Assembly: GCA_026388765.1 (NCBI GenBank)
Contig: JAPLJC010000166.1
Coordinates: 1 to 34,114, forward strand
Source of the DNA: Deltaproteobacteria bacterium
Lineage (GTDB): Bacteria > Desulfobacterota > Desulfobaccia > Desulfobaccales > 0-14-0-80-60-11
Reading direction: 5' to 3'
DNA: 34,114 nt
Shown here: piece after piece, positions 16,711 to 25,409 of the stretch
Numbering within the stretch: position 1 is the first letter of the stretch
How the letters are laid out: the number at the start of each line of letters is the position of its first letter
Notes under the pieces: model-generated
Database searches by the model: none
The model's input: the letters and a program-made list of their open reading frames with translations, nothing else
What the model was told of the DNA's origin: nothing
Program-made: the position numbers and the translations under genes

Positions 16711-18991
16711 TATCTTCTCCAGGTTTAAAGGCAGGCAGACGGATAGTAAACGTGGTCCCTTGTCCCACGACGCTGTCTACTTTGATGGCACCCCGGTGAT
16801 CCCGGATGATGCCGTACACCACGGAGAGCCCCAATCCCACCCCGGAGCCAGCCTTTTTGGTCGTATAGAATGGTTCAAAGATCTGGGAAAAAGATTCTTT
16901 GGGGATGCCCACTCCGGTGTCGGCCACCCGCACCACCACCTCCCGGCGCCGGGAATTTTTCGTCGTCAAAGTCAGAGTCCCGCCCTCGGGCATGGCGTCC
17001 AGGGCGTTCAAGACGAGATTCAAAAAGGCCTGTTTCATCCAGCCCTGATCCGCCAGGACCGGGGCCAGGTCCGGAGCCAGCTGGCGTTCTACTTTGACCC
17101 CCTGCAGCCGCATCTGGTACTCGGTCAGTGATAAAGTCTGCCCCAGCAGGGCGTTGAGATCCACCGGTTTAAATTCCGGCTTGTTCTTGCGGGAAAATGC
17201 CAGAAGGTTGGACACGGTTTTGCTGACTCGGAAGGTCTCATTATAGATAATACCGAGATAATTGTGCATCTGGCCCAATTCTTCCTCGCCGGGAGTCCCG
17301 TTTGCCAACATGCGCTGCATCAATTTGGTGAAGTTCAGGATACCGGTCAGCGGGTTGTTGATCTCGTGCACCACGCTGGCGGATAATTTCCCCAAAGAGG
17401 TCATTTTGTCATCATGGAGCATCCGGGTCCGGTCCGTGATTTCTTTGGTGATGTCCCGGGACAGGTCGATCACGCGGTGGACCCGTCCTTCCTCGTCAAA
17501 TAGCGGGTGACAGACCACGTGAATATAATGCTCCCGGCTGTCCTTGTCGAAGTGGACGTGGGTGGCCGAGGCTGCTTTGCCGGTAGCCACCGCGTCCTTC
17601 AAGGGACAGGGGTGATCGGGACTGGTGCAGGGGCTCTCCAGGTGGTGCGAGACCTCATAACAGTGTTTGCCCACCACTTCTTCCCGTTTCAACCCCACCA
17701 TTTCCAGCAAAGCCCGGTTGACCTCGATGATGCGGTAATCCAGATCGATCACCATCATGTGATCTTCGATGCCGTTGACGATCGTCTCCAGGAAAACCTT
17801 GCTCTTGGTCGCCTGTTTGAGCAGCAGGCGGGTCTTATCCTCAGAATCGTGCAGGGCCTCCGCCAGTTGCTGGTGGGCGGTGACGTCTTTAATGACCTCG
17901 ATCACCCTTCTCCGCTTGGCTTCCGGCGGACACAGGGGCGACATGGTGATCTCGTCGTACCGCGTCATCCCGTCGGGGCCCGCATAGGACTGCAAAACCC
18001 GGCCGGTCACACACTCTTTGATGACTTGCGGCAGAGGACAGACCAGGCCCTGCCGGTCGCAGGGCTCGTCCAACTGATGAAAGACCTCGTAGCAGTGTTT
18101 GCCGATCAACTCCCCGGCTTTCTTTTGGAAGCGGTTGAGAAAGGTTTGGTTGACTTCCTCGATGGTATAATCGGGGTTCAGCACTAGCACCGGGTCGGGC
18201 AGGTAATCGAAGATTCTCTGAAAGTGGCTGCGTTGATCGGCTAATTTGATCTCGCTTTCCACCTTGAGGCGCAGCCGGTCTTCCTCTTTTTTGAACAATT
18301 CCCAAAATAGCCGGGATTGGATATGGTCGACAATCAGGGTGTGGGCCGGTTTCTGTTGGATGACGCTTTCCCGCACCTGCGGGTCCCCGGTGAGTTCGAG
18401 GATCAGGTCGGGATTTTGCTCCAGGAGGGCGGCGGCTTCCCCAAACGTCGGAATACCCAATTTCTGCGCCAGCACCATCCCCGAGGCCTGGGGATCGGGA
18501 TCGGCCACCCCGATGATGTTAATCCTTTGCCGATGGCGCAGCCCTGTGGCCATCTGCTGCAGAACCCTTTGACAGCCTCTGCCGCCCCCGACGATGCCGA
18601 TTTTTAAGGGGAAATATTCTTCGGTGAAGGATAAACCATTGGAGACGATGTCCCAAAAATCCTTCCCGGTAGGAGGCCGATCGCAATTGAGAACCGACAC
18701 CCCCTCCGGACAATGCGCCTGGAGTTCCTGGGTAACCTCCGGCCGACCGGTGGCGTTGAGGAGGATGTCAAGTTCAGGGAGTTGCAATAAGTCGTTAAAA
18801 TTAAGCGAAACAAAAAGATTATGCCGGTAGGCATACAAGATGCCGGGAGCTTCCGGGTTGAGATCGGCCACTCCCACCACCCGTAAGGGTTGATCATCCC
18901 TGCGGGCCGGCACCAAGGCCTCCAGGATGGCCAGGCCTTGCCGGCCGGCGCCCACCAGACCCAGGCGATATATCTGCTTGATAGGACTCAT
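16697..18991 (-). CDS. Sensor histidine kinase with two N-terminal Rossmann-like domains and two Cys-motif PAS domains
   Basis: A 764-aa soluble kinase with no membrane segment. Residues about 5-125 and 128-235 are two NAD(P)-binding-like Rossmann units (GLVGAGRQG and GIVGGGRGC, each followed by a V-V/I-GVAD strand). A short coiled region leads to PAS 1 (about 255-375) and PAS 2 (about 400-515). Both PAS domains carry the same cysteine pattern, C-x10-C-x6-CPL (C300/C311/C318 and C444/C455/C462). HisKA follows with VVHEINNPLTG (phospho-His about 542), then HATPase_c with NLVLNALDAMPEGG and DTGVGIP. It probably senses pyridine nucleotide or redox state and phosphorylates the adjoining regulator, whose gene it overlaps by 14 nt. 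Confidence 0.88.
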   Translation of the reverse strand: MSPIKQIYRLGLVGAGRQGLAILEALVPARRDDQPLRVVGVADLNPEAPGILYAYRHNLFVSLNFNDLLQLPELDILLNATGRPEVTQELQAHCPEGVSVLNCDRPPTGKDFWDIVSNGLSFTEEYFPLKIGIVGGGRGCQRVLQQMATGLRHRQRINIIGVADPDPQASGMVLAQKLGIPTFGEAAALLEQNPDLILELTGDPQVRESVIQQKPAHTLIVDHIQSRLFWELFKKEEDRLRLKVESEIKLADQRSHFQRIFDYLPDPVLVLNPDYTIEEVNQTFLNRFQKKAGELIGKHCYEVFHQLDEPCDRQGLVCPLPQVIKECVTGRVLQSYAGPDGMTRYDEITMSPLCPPEAKRRRVIEVIKDVTAHQQLAEALHDSEDKTRLLLKQATKSKVFLETIVNGIEDHMMVIDLDYRIIEVNRALLEMVGLKREEVVGKHCYEVSHHLESPCTSPDHPCPLKDAVATGKAASATHVHFDKDSREHYIHVVCHPLFDEEGRVHRVIDLSRDITKEITDRTRMLHDDKMTSLGKLSASVVHEINNPLTGILNFTKLMQRMLANGTPGEEELGQMHNYLGIIYNETFRVSKTVSNLLAFSRKNKPEFKPVDLNALLGQTLSLTEYQMRLQGVKVERQLAPDLAPVLADQGWMKQAFLNLVLNALDAMPEGGTLTLTTKNSRRREVVVRVADTGVGIPKESFSQIFEPFYTTKKAGSGVGLGLSVVYGIIRDHRGAIKVDSVVGQGTTFTIRLPAFKPGEDSAAA

Positions 18992-19042
18992 ACTGAACTC
19001 CGGAAAAGGAGTTGAACAGTTTGCACTCCTCTCCTGGTAACT

Positions 19043-19071
19043 AGCCTAAACTACTGAAAGGCGCCTGTCAA
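19043..19071 (-). promoter_or_regulatory. Possible sigma-70 promoter of the kinase gene
   Basis: The minus strand has TTGACA, 17 nt, TAGGCT, with a perfect -35 and a weak -10. In the leader just before ATG 18991, AACTCC can pair with GGAGTT, which holds the ribosome binding site. This hints at a small translational control hairpin. Confidence 0.4.
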
Positions 19072-19153
19072 TCCAAGTTTGAAACCCATCTTTTTTTAAC
19101 GTATGGTCATTATAAAAATTTTCCGGCGAATGAGAATCCCCGTCAACCTATGC

Positions 19154-20347
19154 TCAAAAAATGATCAGGGAAAGGCCGGCGACCGTAACCACCACCCAGG
19201 CCAGGTTAATTCTCAAAGCAATCAAGGCCACGGCCGCCCCGGCCATGATGGCCCAACTTGGCAGGTCAACCAGGGAGGCCCGGCCCAACTGGAGCGTCAC
19301 CAGGACCAGCATGCCCACCAGGGCGGATAATATGCCCTGGATAGCCAGGCGCATCCCGCGGCCCTCTTTGAGCCGTTGATATAATGGGGTCAAAAAGATG
19401 ATCATCAGGATGGGAGGCAGGAAGATGGCGACCGTTCCCACTAGCGCCCCCGCCAGCCCCTTGATCCAAAAGCCGATAAAGGTGGCCGTAATGATGATGG
19501 GACCGGGGGTGATAAAGCCGAGCAAGATGCCGTCCAGGAATTGCCGCAGGCTCAGCCAGCCCAGGTGGTCCACCATTTCCCATTGAAGAATGGGAATCAT
19601 GGCATAGCCACCCCCAAAGGCCAGGACGCCGACCTTGAGAAATATCAGGGACAACAGCCCCAGCCTCTGATCCAGGCGCCACAGGCCCCAGACCCCTAGA
19701 GCCAGAGCCAGAGCCACAGCCAGCGTCCGGGTGGCGCTGTGGCGGGGTTGGCTCAGGCGCTCCTGAGACGCAACCGCGCCCAAACCGTCTGCCTCGGGGG
19801 CCCACTTTAGTCCCAGGGCCCACCGCAGGAAACCCGCCGCCAGGAAAACCAGGAGATAGCTGGCCCCGCCCCAGAGCGCCCCCAGGGTCAGCAAGGCGAT
19901 CCCCGGGTCCAGCCAATGCCGCCTGATAATTTCCTTAAAGCGCCACAAGGCCTGGAGCAACAAGGCGATGACCACTGCGTTAAATCCTCTGGATAGCGCT
20001 TTGACCCAGGTGAGCTCGCCATACTCGAGGTACAGGGCCGAAAGACCGCACATGAGCACAAAGGCGGGGAGGATAAAGGCGCCGGCGGCGGCCAGGGCTC
20101 CCATCGTCCGGCGCAAACGGTAGCCCACATAAGTAGCCAGTTGCACCACGGTGGCTCCCGGCAGCAACTGGCAGAGGGCCAGTCCATCCAGAAAGTCCTT
20201 CTGGCTCAGCCAGCCTCGTTCTTGCACCACCTTACGGCGGATCGGCTCCACCATGGCCAGGCCGCCATAGGCGGTGCTGCCCAGATGCAGGAAGGTCCTG
20301 GTCAGTTCCCAGAGAGACGGTGCACGGATAGTCTCATCTTTATTCAT
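19154..20347 (-). CDS. chrA: Chromate transporter, CHR family
   Basis: A 397-aa, very hydrophobic protein with the two homologous halves typical of long-chain ChrA proteins. Each half has the family motif: FLHLGSTAYGGLAMVEPIRRKVVQERGWLSQKDFLDGLALCQLLPGAT and FLKVGVLAFGGGYAMIPILQWEMV...FLDGILLGFITPGP. About ten membrane spans are visible. In the family it extrudes chromate, probably against protons; chromate is a sulfate analogue, and some members may carry other anions. A stand-alone gene, with tRNA-His upstream on the same strand. GGGAG lies about 12 nt before the ATG. No chrB-like regulator is seen. Confidence 0.9.
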   Translation of the reverse strand: MNKDETIRAPSLWELTRTFLHLGSTAYGGLAMVEPIRRKVVQERGWLSQKDFLDGLALCQLLPGATVVQLATYVGYRLRRTMGALAAAGAFILPAFVLMCGLSALYLEYGELTWVKALSRGFNAVVIALLLQALWRFKEIIRRHWLDPGIALLTLGALWGGASYLLVFLAAGFLRWALGLKWAPEADGLGAVASQERLSQPRHSATRTLAVALALALGVWGLWRLDQRLGLLSLIFLKVGVLAFGGGYAMIPILQWEMVDHLGWLSLRQFLDGILLGFITPGPIIITATFIGFWIKGLAGALVGTVAIFLPPILMIIFLTPLYQRLKEGRGMRLAIQGILSALVGMLVLVTLQLGRASLVDLPSWAIMAGAAVALIALRINLAWVVVTVAGLSLIIF

Positions 20348-20471
20348 CTTGGCAAGGTGCTCCCGGGTTGGCTGCCGGACTGCGGTCGGCCTAGGACCAT
20401 GGTGGGATCATAGGCCCAAAGAGGCCCAATGGTAAACCTAAATCAGCTGCTGCCAAACCAGGGCGGGTTCA

Positions 20472-20506
20472 ATAAAAAGCGCCGGCAACCTTACGGCCAC
20501 CGGCGC
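20472..20506 (-). terminator. Rho-independent terminator after tRNA-His
   Basis: On the minus strand GCGCCGG and CCGGCGC pair across a 14-nt loop and are followed by TTTTTATT. It lies about 50 nt after the tRNA 3' end and should stop transcription before chrA. Confidence 0.75.
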
Positions 20507-20554
20507 CCGTTTGCACCCTATACGCACCCTGTGGTGCTAACTACTTGAAATTAT

Positions 20555-20631
20555 TGGGGTGAGCGACGGGACTTGAACCCGCGACCGCCGAGGCCACAAC
20601 CCGGAGCTCTGCCAACTGAGCTACGCCCACC
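20555..20631 (-). tRNA. tRNA-His(GTG) with encoded CCA
   Basis: The minus strand folds as a cloverleaf. The acceptor is GTGGGCG/CGCTCAC and the D arm GCTCAGTTGGCAGAGC. The anticodon arm CCGGG-TTGTGGC-CTCGG has anticodon GTG, and the T arm is GCGGG-TTCAAGT-CCCGT. An extra G-1 faces C73, the His identity element, and CCA is encoded. It reads CAC/CAT codons. Confidence 0.95.
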
Positions 20632-20641
20632 ATCCGCTTCT

Positions 20642-20670
20642 TATGTAACACAGGAGTGGCCTCCTGGCAA
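20642..20670 (-). promoter_or_regulatory. Probable promoter of tRNA-His
   Basis: The minus strand reads TTGCCA, 17 nt, TACATA, ending about 10 nt before G-1. The -35 hexamer is strong and the -10 moderate. The spacer holds the small palindrome GGAGGCCACTCC. Confidence 0.5.
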
Positions 20671-20754
20671 GGGTGTGGGCGGGCGAAATTGCCACAGAAC
20701 CTGGGGAATCCCCTGATACCAGGTCGCGGTTAAAGGTTGGCTTTTAGTAGGCCA

Positions 20755-20772
20755 TGGTGCGTAGGACGCACC
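20755..20772. repeat. Copy of the GGTGCG-TAGGA-CGCACC palindromic repeat
   Basis: TGGTGCGTAGGACGCACC is a short palindrome also present twice at 31432-31501. It is a dispersed intergenic repeat unit. Confidence 0.6.
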
Positions 20773-20786
20773 GACAACTGCAGCAA

Positions 20787-20818
20787 TAAAAAGGCAGGGC
20801 CGGCGCCCCGCCTTTTTT
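20787..20818. terminator. Bidirectional rho-independent terminator
   Basis: AAAAAGGCAGGGC and GCCCCGCCTTTTTT form a long GC stem flanked by A and T runs, so it can act on both strands. For the minus strand it follows the stop of the secreted propeller gene by about 25 nt. Confidence 0.8.
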
Positions 20819-20841
20819 GACCTGAGTCACCTCAGGGCCAA

Positions 20842-22536
20842 TCAATCAAGCAGCAATAAAGACCTGACGGCCGGACCGCTCATGGCTCCCTTGTAGTAAA
20901 GGGTGATGGTGGTGTCGGCGATCATGTAATTGGAATCTTTGTTTTTGGCGATGATGCGGATGCCCACCTCATGGGGCAGCGTGTAGTGGGTGTAAAAGCT
21001 GCTTATCTTGTACAGGTTCGAGGTGCAGGTGAAAATCCCGTTGCTGCCACTGTCGAACATCTGGGCCTCAGTGATGGGTTTATAACCATTAGTCAGCCAG
21101 GCCGGCATCTCCAGGCCGTCCACCAGCACCTGCATATAGACATTTTGCAGGTTAGTCGCCCCTTTAGGGTCGGTAATCTGGGCATTTACGGTTAGGGGAG
21201 TGGTATCTTCAAAAGCCCACGCCGACTTGCTGAAACTGATGCTGCTGATTAGGGGAGCCAAGCCGTTGCCCCCCGGCGGGGCGGTCATGTCGACTTGATG
21301 AATCCTGGCCGTCTGGTCGACGGGTTTGGTGGCCATGTAGTAAAAGCGGGCGAAAGTGCCGCTGGAATCGTCGACGAGATCGGTGAGGTAGTAAGGTGTG
21401 TTGCTCTCCCCAAACCAGTAGGAGAGGGTATCTCGCTGCTCCCCGGTGAGCAGGTTGACCCGGGTGGCCTTGTGGAAGGGCCCGGAAAACCGGGCAACGC
21501 GGGTGAAGTAGCCGTCGTCATAGAGGGTGGGAAAGGTGAAGCCGCCGCCATCACCGCTGAGCAAGCGTCTATTTTGATAGGTTGGAGAGGTAGTAAGCTG
21601 GAGATAGTAGAGCTTTTCGTTTTGGCTGCCGTCTTGACAGGCATAGAGAGCCGAGGCAGAGCCCTCGGGGGTGCCGATTTGCGAGGCGACGATCTTGTTA
21701 TGCAGGTCTTGCTCGGCCCAGACATAAGTATGGCCCTCGTCGGGAAGCCTGACGGGATCCTGGGAGGGGTTAGGGGGATTGGAGGGGGTGTTGACCCACC
21801 ACATAGCGGTGGATTTCGAGATTGATGAATACCATCTACAGAGTAACGAGCCGCCGTATTCGGAGGAGCCCAGATACCATAAGAGGTTGGTGTTTTGTTC
21901 CCCGGGCAGTTTGCTCATGGGCATCATCAGGTGGGCCGTATAAGTGTCATCGCCTACGTCGGCGTAATAGAGACCAACAACAGAAATGCCTCCGGGAGAG
22001 GTGACATGTTTGAAAAAGAGCCTGGTGCCGTCATAGTTCACCGTGTATTTCACCCGGCCATCGCTGCCGGCCAGGCCCTTGAAGGCCGGATGAACCTCCC
22101 AGACGAACCAGGGGATCAAATAATAAATATCCTGTCCATAGACGCCGAAGAAAAAGATGCGGTTGCCGTCGTGGCTCATGCGCAGGCCGTAAACGTTATC
22201 GGGGTTGACCCCTGCGGCGTTCAGGTAGGGGGTGCAGTCTCTCAGTTCGCCGCCGTTTCCCCGGACATAGAGGCGTTTATCAGAGTAAATGTCCAGTTTG
22301 ACCGTGAAGGCCAGGTGGTTATTGGTGGGGCTCGCCACGATCTCTTCAATGTGGCGGCCGGCGGTCTCATAGCCACCGCTGGGCCAGCCCTGCAACTGGG
22401 TCTCATCCACGATCTTGGTCATGGTCTGCCGGTATTTGATGGGTGCCGGGTAAGAACCGCCAACGGCTGGAAGCGCCCCCGCCAATATTAGCAAAGGGGC
22501 GAGAAGGAGACAATTAAGTTTAGCTATGGCAGTCAT
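20842..22536 (-). CDS. Secreted beta-propeller-like protein, paralogue 1
   Basis: A 564-aa exported protein. Residues 1-27 (MTAIAKLNCLLLAPLLILAGALPAVGG) form a signal peptide. The middle has repeats like those of TolB/WD40-type propellers, such as SHDGNRIFFFGVYG, NYDGTRLFFKH and TSPTYQNRRLLSGDGGGFTFPTLYDDGYFTRVARF. A C-terminal part of about 130 aa (ISSISFSKSAWAFEDTTPLTVNAQITDPKGATNLQNVYMQVLVDG) looks like an Ig-like or cadherin-like beta domain. It ends VRSLLLLD. GAGGGAGGACAT precedes the ATG. The upstream neighbour is a paralogue with the same signal peptide. Substrate or partner unknown; the fold assignment is by eye. Confidence 0.75.
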   Translation of the reverse strand: MTAIAKLNCLLLAPLLILAGALPAVGGSYPAPIKYRQTMTKIVDETQLQGWPSGGYETAGRHIEEIVASPTNNHLAFTVKLDIYSDKRLYVRGNGGELRDCTPYLNAAGVNPDNVYGLRMSHDGNRIFFFGVYGQDIYYLIPWFVWEVHPAFKGLAGSDGRVKYTVNYDGTRLFFKHVTSPGGISVVGLYYADVGDDTYTAHLMMPMSKLPGEQNTNLLWYLGSSEYGGSLLCRWYSSISKSTAMWWVNTPSNPPNPSQDPVRLPDEGHTYVWAEQDLHNKIVASQIGTPEGSASALYACQDGSQNEKLYYLQLTTSPTYQNRRLLSGDGGGFTFPTLYDDGYFTRVARFSGPFHKATRVNLLTGEQRDTLSYWFGESNTPYYLTDLVDDSSGTFARFYYMATKPVDQTARIHQVDMTAPPGGNGLAPLISSISFSKSAWAFEDTTPLTVNAQITDPKGATNLQNVYMQVLVDGLEMPAWLTNGYKPITEAQMFDSGSNGIFTCTSNLYKISSFYTHYTLPHEVGIRIIAKNKDSNYMIADTTITLYYKGAMSGPAVRSLLLLD

Positions 22537-22577
22537 ATGTCCTCCCTCTGGTCTGATTAAAATCCTCAGTAAAAATA
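22490..22577 (-). repeat. 88-bp repeat, copy 1 (signal-peptide start and leader of paralogue 1)
   Basis: The segment from AGCAAAGGGGCGAG to AGTAAAAATA is identical to 24189-24276. It covers the first codons, ribosome binding site and leader of the two secreted paralogues. Confidence 0.9.
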
Positions 22578-22618
22578 GCGGGCCCTGCCTTTTTTGAGCT
22601 GAGTCACCTCAGGCCAGT

Positions 22619-24235
22619 TCAGTCAAGCAGCAATAAAGACCTGGCGCCTGTCCCGCTCAGGGCGCCTTTGGTGGTGACATTGATCACGGCGTCGGCCATG
22701 ACGTAGTGCTCGTCTTTATTTCTCACGACGATACGGACGCCTACCGGCCAGGGCAGGCGGTGAGTGGTGTAAAAGTTGCTCGACTTATAGGCGATGAAGG
22801 TGGTGGTGTAAAGGCCGCCTCCGGCGTTAACGAGGTCCGCAGTGTAATATAGAGGCTCAGAGTTCAGCCCCGAGGGGGACTCCTGGCCATCCACCAGGGA
22901 GTGCATCTGCACCGATTGGATATTGCTTAACCCCTTGGGGTCGCTCACCTGGACGGTGACGGTGACGGGATTGGTGTCGGTCAAGATCAGGTTCGGGCGG
23001 CTAAAGCTGATCGAGGTGATATCCGGCGCGGGCGCAGTGCTGGTGGGGGCCATGTCGATGCGGTGCAGGCAAGCCGGATTGGGATCACTGCTCATGAAAT
23101 AGTAACGGTTGTCGGCAGTAAAGTCGGTGAGATTGCCGGCCCCGACCAGGCCGGATTCAGGGAACCGAGCCGAGAGGGTATCACGTTTGTCTAGAGTGGC
23201 CAGGTTGACCCGGGTGGCGTTGCAGCCCGCGGCAAAGAACCGGGCCCAGGCGCCATCGGGGGACAGGGCCGGGAAGCCGACCTCGCCGGTGTTTGAATTG
23301 AGCAGGGTCTTGGCCCCGCTGACCATATTCACCAGGTATAGTTGGGGGTTGCCGCCGGAGTCCTGGTAATTATAGAGGGCCTTGCTGCCGTCGGCGCTCA
23401 TCAGGTGAGTGTAAAGCCACGGTAATGACCAGACCCAACCATGCCTTTCGTTGGGCATCGCTCCAAGGGGGAGAAATTGCCACATGGCCTGGAGGTTGTC
23501 GTGGTAATAATCCGGGTAGTACATGAACAGGAGGTTACCGCCGGTGCGGGCCGCGTCCAGGAAGTTCAAACCCCAATAGGTGGGGGCCGGGGTGAGGGAC
23601 AACACGTCGACCACCGGAGCGAGGGTGTTACTGCCCACGTCGGTGTAACAGAGGCCGTTATGCGTTTCGGTTAGGGGGGGGGTGCCTACCAGCCAAAAGT
23701 GCTGCAAATAGATGCGGCTGCCGTCGCTGTTCAAGGCGTAGGCCTTTAGGGGGGGCACCCAGAAGGCGTTCGGTAGATAGGCCGGATGGGGGGTGTAGGG
23801 CGGAGAGGTATCGAAATAATAAATATTTCCATTGGGATAGTCCATGAAGAACAAGCGGGAACCGGTATCGTTAATTTGCAGGGCGGCGATGTCGCCGGTT
23901 CTCGTGCTCATACCGGCAGGCAGGTTAGGGGTCAAGTCCACCAACCCGGTGCCATCGGCGTTCATCACAAAGATATGCTTATCGGAGAAATAATTCAGCT
24001 TGACTAGAAACCCCACTTTGGCGCCATTGGCACTGACCATGATATCGCAGGGATATCTTTTGTCAGTGGTATACCCAGTGGGCCAGCCCTGGACGTCGGT
24101 TTCCTGGATCAGCCTAACCATGGTCTGTTTGTATTTGATGCTGGCAGGGAAGGAACCGCCATGGGCCGCCAGCGCCCCCGCCAAGATCAGCAAAGGGGCG
24201 AGAAGGAGACAATTAAGTTTAGCTATGGCAGTCAT
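22619..24235 (-). CDS. Secreted beta-propeller-like protein, paralogue 2
   Basis: A 538-aa exported protein with the same signal peptide as paralogue 1 (MTAIAKLNCLLLAPLLILAGALAAHGG). It has propeller-like repeats (VSANGAKVGFLVKLNYFSDKHIFVMNADGTGLVDLTPNL, ALNSDGSRIYLQHF, MSADGSKALYNYQDSGGNPQLYLVNM, LSPDGAWARFFAAG), close to the TolB/PD40 type. A C-terminal beta domain (ITSISFSRPNLILTDTNPVTVTVQVSDPKGLSNIQSVQMHSLVDG) is followed by a final ARSLLLLD. The ATG has GAGGGAGGACAT before it. It lies upstream of paralogue 1 on the same strand with only 82 nt between. The terminator behind it seems to have lost one arm, so readthrough into paralogue 1 is possible. Confidence 0.75.
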   Translation of the reverse strand: MTAIAKLNCLLLAPLLILAGALAAHGGSFPASIKYKQTMVRLIQETDVQGWPTGYTTDKRYPCDIMVSANGAKVGFLVKLNYFSDKHIFVMNADGTGLVDLTPNLPAGMSTRTGDIAALQINDTGSRLFFMDYPNGNIYYFDTSPPYTPHPAYLPNAFWVPPLKAYALNSDGSRIYLQHFWLVGTPPLTETHNGLCYTDVGSNTLAPVVDVLSLTPAPTYWGLNFLDAARTGGNLLFMYYPDYYHDNLQAMWQFLPLGAMPNERHGWVWSLPWLYTHLMSADGSKALYNYQDSGGNPQLYLVNMVSGAKTLLNSNTGEVGFPALSPDGAWARFFAAGCNATRVNLATLDKRDTLSARFPESGLVGAGNLTDFTADNRYYFMSSDPNPACLHRIDMAPTSTAPAPDITSISFSRPNLILTDTNPVTVTVQVSDPKGLSNIQSVQMHSLVDGQESPSGLNSEPLYYTADLVNAGGGLYTTTFIAYKSSNFYTTHRLPWPVGVRIVVRNKDEHYVMADAVINVTTKGALSGTGARSLLLLD

Positions 24236-24276
24236 ATGTCCTCCCTCTGGTCTGATTAAAATCCTCAGTAAAAATA
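24189..24276 (-). repeat. 88-bp repeat, copy 2 (signal-peptide start and leader of paralogue 2)
   Basis: Identical to 22490-22577, whereas the mature coding regions have diverged strongly. Confidence 0.9.
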
Positions 24277-24513
24277 TTTCACGATGTGGCCATAATATTA
24301 ATACCTCTTTTGTATAATTTCAAGATAGATTTAAATTTGATTCTCGGCACAACAGGAGTGAAAGGGGCCTCCAATATTAATTTATCTTTACTTTCCCGCA
24401 GGTTGCCGTTGGCTTAAACTTTTCGAAATACTCTGGTGGCGAGGTGGACCAGACCGCGGCGGTGGCCAAAGAGAAAAAGCCGCCCTGAGGTGACAGAAAG
24501 ACTCGGCGATGAT

Positions 24514-25317
24514 ATGCTTAAAACTATGCTGAAACGCACTTTTTTGCACCTCCCCAAGGTGGGGCCGCGGCGGGAGGGCCACTTCTGGCGCCAGGGGCTC
24601 GAAACCTGGGAGGACTTCCTGGCCGCCGCACGGGTCTATGGCCTGTCCGGGGATCGGGTCAGGTTCCTGAAGAAAGAATTGCGGGAATCTGTCGAGCGCC
24701 TGGCCGACCCCGGCTATTTTGCCCCCCGTCTGCCTTTGGGTGAGCATTGGCGCCTGTTTCGCGCCTTTCCCCGGGTCGGCTATTTGGACATCGAAACCAC
24801 CGGCACCTTCTGGCCGGGGCTCTTGGTCACCGTGGTGGGCCTCTACGACGGGGTGACCATGCGCCAATTCGTCCAGGGCTATAATCTGCAAGAGTTTCCC
24901 CGGGCCCTGGAAGACTTTGATCTCCTGGTCACCTTCAACGGCACCCAGTTCGATCTGCCGGTGCTGCGGGCCTATTTTGCCGACCTGGCCCTGCCGCCGC
25001 TGCAGGTGGATCTGCGCTTTCTGTTGGCCAGATTGGGCTACCGGGGCGGCCTCAAAAAGATCGAGCCCCGTTTCGGCATCCACCGCCCCGCCGAGGTGAA
25101 CGGCATGGACGGCTACATGGCGGTGCTTCTCTGGCAGCGCTACCAGCGGGGTGACCGCACCTCCCTGGACCTGCTCCTGAAATACAACCGGGAGGACGTC
25201 ATCAACCTGGAGGTCCTGATGGAGCAGGCCTTTCAGATGCAGCAAGAGCGTCTGTTGCCGGGTAATTCGTTCACCCCGGAGACCCAGAGGACCCAGAGGG
25301 CGCAGAACGGCATATAA
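24514..25317 (+). CDS. YprB-like RNase H-fold exonuclease domain protein
   Basis: About 267 aa from ATG 24514. The motifs are those of a DEDD-type RNase H-fold nuclease: YLDIETTG (motif I), LLVTFNGTQFDLPVLRAYF (motif II) and YNREDVINLEVL (motif III). It matches the YprB ribonuclease H-like family, whose cellular role is poorly known. The start is uncertain. The track begins at GTG 24436, but the leader MARWTRPRRWPKRK looks non-coding and no clear ribosome binding site marks any start; ATG 24526 is also possible. The last residues (ETQRTQRAQNGI) look like read-in of repeat DNA (acccagaggacccagagg). It is alone on its strand, between secreted-protein genes. Confidence 0.8.
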   Translation: MLKTMLKRTFLHLPKVGPRREGHFWRQGLETWEDFLAAARVYGLSGDRVRFLKKELRESVERLADPGYFAPRLPLGEHWRLFRAFPRVGYLDIETTGTFWPGLLVTVVGLYDGVTMRQFVQGYNLQEFPRALEDFDLLVTFNGTQFDLPVLRAYFADLALPPLQVDLRFLLARLGYRGGLKKIEPRFGIHRPAEVNGMDGYMAVLLWQRYQRGDRTSLDLLLKYNREDVINLEVLMEQAFQMQQERLLPGNSFTPETQRTQRAQNGI

Positions 25318-25368
25318 AGAAGCACAGCCGGGGCGGCTGCCCAGATTCTGGGGTGAATTTACCTGAGA

Positions 25369-25394
25369 CAGGGGCACCGCAGGCGGTGCCCCTG
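25369..25394. repeat. Perfect 12-bp stem hairpin between convergent genes
   Basis: CAGGGGCACCGC-AG-GCGGTGCCCCTG is a strong palindrome between the ends of the yprB-like and HAF-protein genes. It has no T run; it may be a dispersed repeat or limit readthrough. Confidence 0.6.
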
Positions 25395-25409
25395 CGTATT
25401 TCTGGCAGA

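Noticed and set aside
24388-25377. 329-aa minus-strand ORF opposite the yprB-like gene
   Set aside because: No recognisable motifs, while the plus strand carries complete RNase H-fold motifs.
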